DNA of 24,242 nucleotides from Methanomicrobiales archaeon (GTDB lineage Archaea > Halobacteriota > Methanomicrobia > Methanomicrobiales > Methanoculleaceae): positions 1 to 24,242 of the forward strand of contig JAAZGM010000052.1 in the NCBI GenBank assembly GCA_012511245.1, given 5' to 3'. Below the pieces are notes generated by a model. It was given only the letters and a program-made list of their open reading frames with translations. It had not been told where the DNA came from and ran no database searches. Position 1 is the first letter of the stretch. The number at the start of each line of letters is the position of its first letter. This document shows positions 22,405 through 24,242 of the stretch, piece by piece. A program made the position numbers and the translations under genes.

Positions 22405-23631
22405 ATGACTCTATCTGAGGTAACTGAGAGAATCTCCCGGAAACTTGAAACAAAAGGCGCACAGCCCGATCGACAGAAGATCGAGTCCCGCCTTCGCCGG
22501 CTCGTCGAAGAGTTCGGCGTCAACGTCGCAGAGGCTGAACGAACCGTCACAGGCGATCTCGCCCGTGAGTACAACATCACCGGCGTCGGAAGTTCTTCCA
22601 CCGAGCTCCGCCCGATACATGAGATCGTCCCCGGCGAGTGGGTGACGATCGAGGGGAAGATCGTTGCCCTGACCCCGCCCGTCACACCCTCGATCGCACA
22701 GGCCGGGATCATCGCCGACTCAAGCGGCGCCATCCGTTTTGTCGCCTGGGCACGGGGAAACCCCCCGGCGATGGAGTACGGCCACTGGTACCGGCTCGAG
22801 TCCGCGGTCGTCGACGAGTATAAAGGCACACCGAACCTGAAGATCCACTCGGGCACCACCATCTCCCGGGTGGAAGAGGATGTGCCGCTTCTCCCCTCGA
22901 TCATGCCTATCTCCGGGCTGAAGCCCGGTGTCGGGAGTGTGCGTACCAAGGTCATCCAGGACTGGGAGGTCTCCCATGACCGGATGCTCCAGACGGGCCT
23001 CCTCGGCGATGAGACCGGCACCATCAAGTTTGTCATATGGAAGGAAGACGGCAAGGAGAAACTGGAACTCGATACCGTCTACAACATCTATTACGCCGCC
23101 GTCGACGAGTACAACGGCAGGCTCTCCCTCACCCTGAACACCGCGATGTACATCAGCGACGAGGGTGATATCGAGGTCGGACGAAACGAGACCGAGATCC
23201 AGGGTGCACTCGTCCACATCGCTCCGGGCTCTGGCCTGATCAAGCGCTGCCCGGTCGAGGGGTGCAACCGGACGCTCTCCCGGCAGAACTACTGCCCGGT
23301 GCACGAGATCCAGCCCAACTTCCGCTACGATCTCCGCCTGAAAGCAGTCCTCGATGACGGTGTACGCGCTAAAAACATCCTGATGCAGCGCGATATCGTC
23401 GAAAAAATCGCCGGGATCACGCTTGAAGAGGCCATCACCATAGCAGAGACAAACCCGCTCGGCATGGACGAGATCTTCTACCGTGTCAGGGGTGCGGTGC
23501 TCGGTCGTTACTACACCTGCAACGGCGGTGAGTTCGGCGGCAGGCTGCTCGTCGACTCCTGCACACCGATCACGTTTGAGCCTGCGGAACTGGCTGCACT
23601 CCTGAACCGCGCCGGGGGTGAACCGGCATGA
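22405..23631 (+). CDS. rpa: Replication protein A, single-stranded DNA-binding (multi-OB, zinc finger)
   Basis: The 408-residue protein binds single-stranded DNA in replication and repair. After a helical N-terminal region (1-60) come OB-folds at about 75-155 (GEWVTIEGKIVALTPP, VVDEYKGTPNLKIHSG) and 175-255 (TGTIKFVIWKEDG, VDEYNGRLSLTLN). A zinc finger follows with ligands C282, C287, C297 and H300 (RCPVEGC...NYCPVH), and a third OB-fold region lies at 300-395. This resembles archaeal RPA41/RPA3-type proteins. GGAGATG lies 8 nt before the ATG. It shares an ATGA overlap with the gene for its associated protein, an arrangement common in euryarchaea. Confidence 0.92.
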   Translation: MTLSEVTERISRKLETKGAQPDRQKIESRLRRLVEEFGVNVAEAERTVTGDLAREYNITGVGSSSTELRPIHEIVPGEWVTIEGKIVALTPPVTPSIAQAGIIADSSGAIRFVAWARGNPPAMEYGHWYRLESAVVDEYKGTPNLKIHSGTTISRVEEDVPLLPSIMPISGLKPGVGSVRTKVIQDWEVSHDRMLQTGLLGDETGTIKFVIWKEDGKEKLELDTVYNIYYAAVDEYNGRLSLTLNTAMYISDEGDIEVGRNETEIQGALVHIAPGSGLIKRCPVEGCNRTLSRQNYCPVHEIQPNFRYDLRLKAVLDDGVRAKNILMQRDIVEKIAGITLEEAITIAETNPLGMDEIFYRVRGAVLGRYYTCNGGEFGGRLLVDSCTPITFEPAELAALLNRAGGEPA

Positions 23632-24194
23632 GCCCCCAGACAGCATACGAGCGTGAACCGGCGCGGAGGGTCTTTGCATCCGAACTCCGCGAGACTCGCT
23701 ACCAGTTCAAGGACGGCGAGGACGAGAAGAGCCCGACCTACGTCATCCTCCCGAGCGGGATCCGGAGCAACCGGATATTCATCGTCGGAACCCTCACGGA
23801 GAAGCAGCGGCAGGGCGACCAGAACGTCTTCTACCGCGGCCGTGTGATCGACCCGACGGGCACCTTCTTCATCATGGCAGGCTCCTACCAGCCTGAGGCG
23901 ATGCAGCAACTCGCCCGGATCGATCCGCCGGCCTTCGTCGCCGTCGTCGGGAAACCGAACCTCTTCACGACCCAGGACGGGACCTGTCTCGTCTCGGTCC
24001 GCGTGGAGTCGATCACGGTCGTCGACCGTGAGACCCGCGACCTCTGGATGCTCGACACCGCCCGCGAGACCCTGGACCGGCTCGATGCCTTCGGGACGAC
24101 CGAGGACTCGAAGAAGGCCCAGGAGGAGTACGGGACACAGCCGGACCTCTACCGTAAGATCGTCTACGACGCCCTTACCCAGGTGCAGTTGTAG
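23628..24194 (+). CDS. RPA-associated OB-fold protein (COG3390-like)
   Basis: The 188-residue protein is the usual partner encoded directly after euryarchaeal RPA genes. It has RVFASELRETRYQF (about 14-27), an OB-fold core (GIRSNRIFIVGTLTEK...FYRGRVIDPTGTFFIMAGSYQPEAM, about 43-97) and a C-terminal helical tail. In haloarchaea and Methanosarcina these proteins are reported to work with their cognate RPA in DNA repair; specificity here is assumed from adjacency. Its ATG overlaps the RPA stop codon. Two T-rich terminator-like stretches follow. Confidence 0.88.
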   Translation: MSPQTAYEREPARRVFASELRETRYQFKDGEDEKSPTYVILPSGIRSNRIFIVGTLTEKQRQGDQNVFYRGRVIDPTGTFFIMAGSYQPEAMQQLARIDPPAFVAVVGKPNLFTTQDGTCLVSVRVESITVVDRETRDLWMLDTARETLDRLDAFGTTEDSKKAQEEYGTQPDLYRKIVYDALTQVQL

Positions 24195-24212
24195 AACTCT
24201 ACACCAAAAACC

Positions 24213-24219
24213 TTTTTTT
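24213..24219 (+). terminator. T7 tract after the RPA operon
   Basis: A run of seven T lies 18 bp after the stop codon, preceded by a complementary A-run (CAAAAA). A second IR with T5 (AAAAAC/GTTTTT, 24222-24236) follows, giving tandem termination signals. Confidence 0.6.
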
Positions 24220-24242
24220 GTAAAAACGCCGTTTTTCCAGCG

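Noticed and set aside
1..24242. CRISPR arrays, insertion sequences, tRNA or rRNA genes
   Set aside because: No regularly spaced repeats, no transposase gene with terminal repeats, and no tRNA T-loop or rRNA signature was seen in the gaps.

Overview
The window looks like chromosomal DNA of a GC-rich methanogenic archaeon of the order Methanomicrobiales, most likely Methanoculleus or a close relative. This is a judgement from gene content and codon use; no search was run. The archaeal hallmarks are a thermosome, a TiaS tRNA-Ile2 agmatidine synthetase, a deoxyhypusine synthase homologue, an archaeal OMP decarboxylase, CbiZ, an RPA/RPA-associated protein pair and TATA-box promoters, several of them placed for leaderless or near-leaderless messages. 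No CRISPR array, insertion sequence, tRNA or rRNA was seen.

Layout. 1-3615 (minus): a metallo-beta-lactamase/double-rhodanese protein and a fused beta-alpha ADP-forming acyl-CoA synthetase. 3851-6939 (plus): a three-gene ABC importer (lipoprotein, FecCD-type permease, ATPase) ending at a T-tract, then a DUF1622 membrane protein. 7369-8419 (minus): a family 4 type uracil-DNA glycosylase and a Nudix hydrolase. 8649-10377 (plus): class II lysyl-tRNA synthetase and a YwbE-like protein. 10380-14146 (minus): two overlapping paralogous sensor histidine kinases without a response regulator. 14526-17162 (minus): the thermosome and a COG1395-type HTH regulator. 17210-18517 (plus): tiaS. 18518-18943: no convincing protein gene, but a TATA box, a run of strong inverted repeats and a T6 tract, which together suggest an undescribed structured RNA of about 320 nt. 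18944-20511 (plus): a deoxyhypusine synthase-like gene overlapping pyrF. 20630-21867 (plus): a stand-alone zinc/glycyl-radical tail resembling NrdD, overlapping cbiZ. 21870-22064 (minus): a small DUF1858 protein. 22405-24194 (plus): RPA and its associated OB-fold protein, ending at T-tracts.

How the genes fit together. Most of the window is housekeeping: translation accuracy (LysRS, TiaS, DHS homologue), protein folding, DNA repair and single-strand DNA handling, pyrimidine and cobamide metabolism. The least expected items are the candidate RNA at 18539-18861; a DHS homologue that keeps the catalytic lysine but lacks several spermidine-contacting residues; a FecCD permease whose N-terminus reads like the metal-binding start of CbiM/NikM; a uracil-DNA glycosylase with His replacing one Fe-S cluster Cys; a persulfide-dioxygenase-like protein with a degenerate metal motif; and the isolated NrdD-like tail. 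Palindromes in the promoters of the acyl-CoA synthetase, the ABC importer and the kinase pair are plausible operators.
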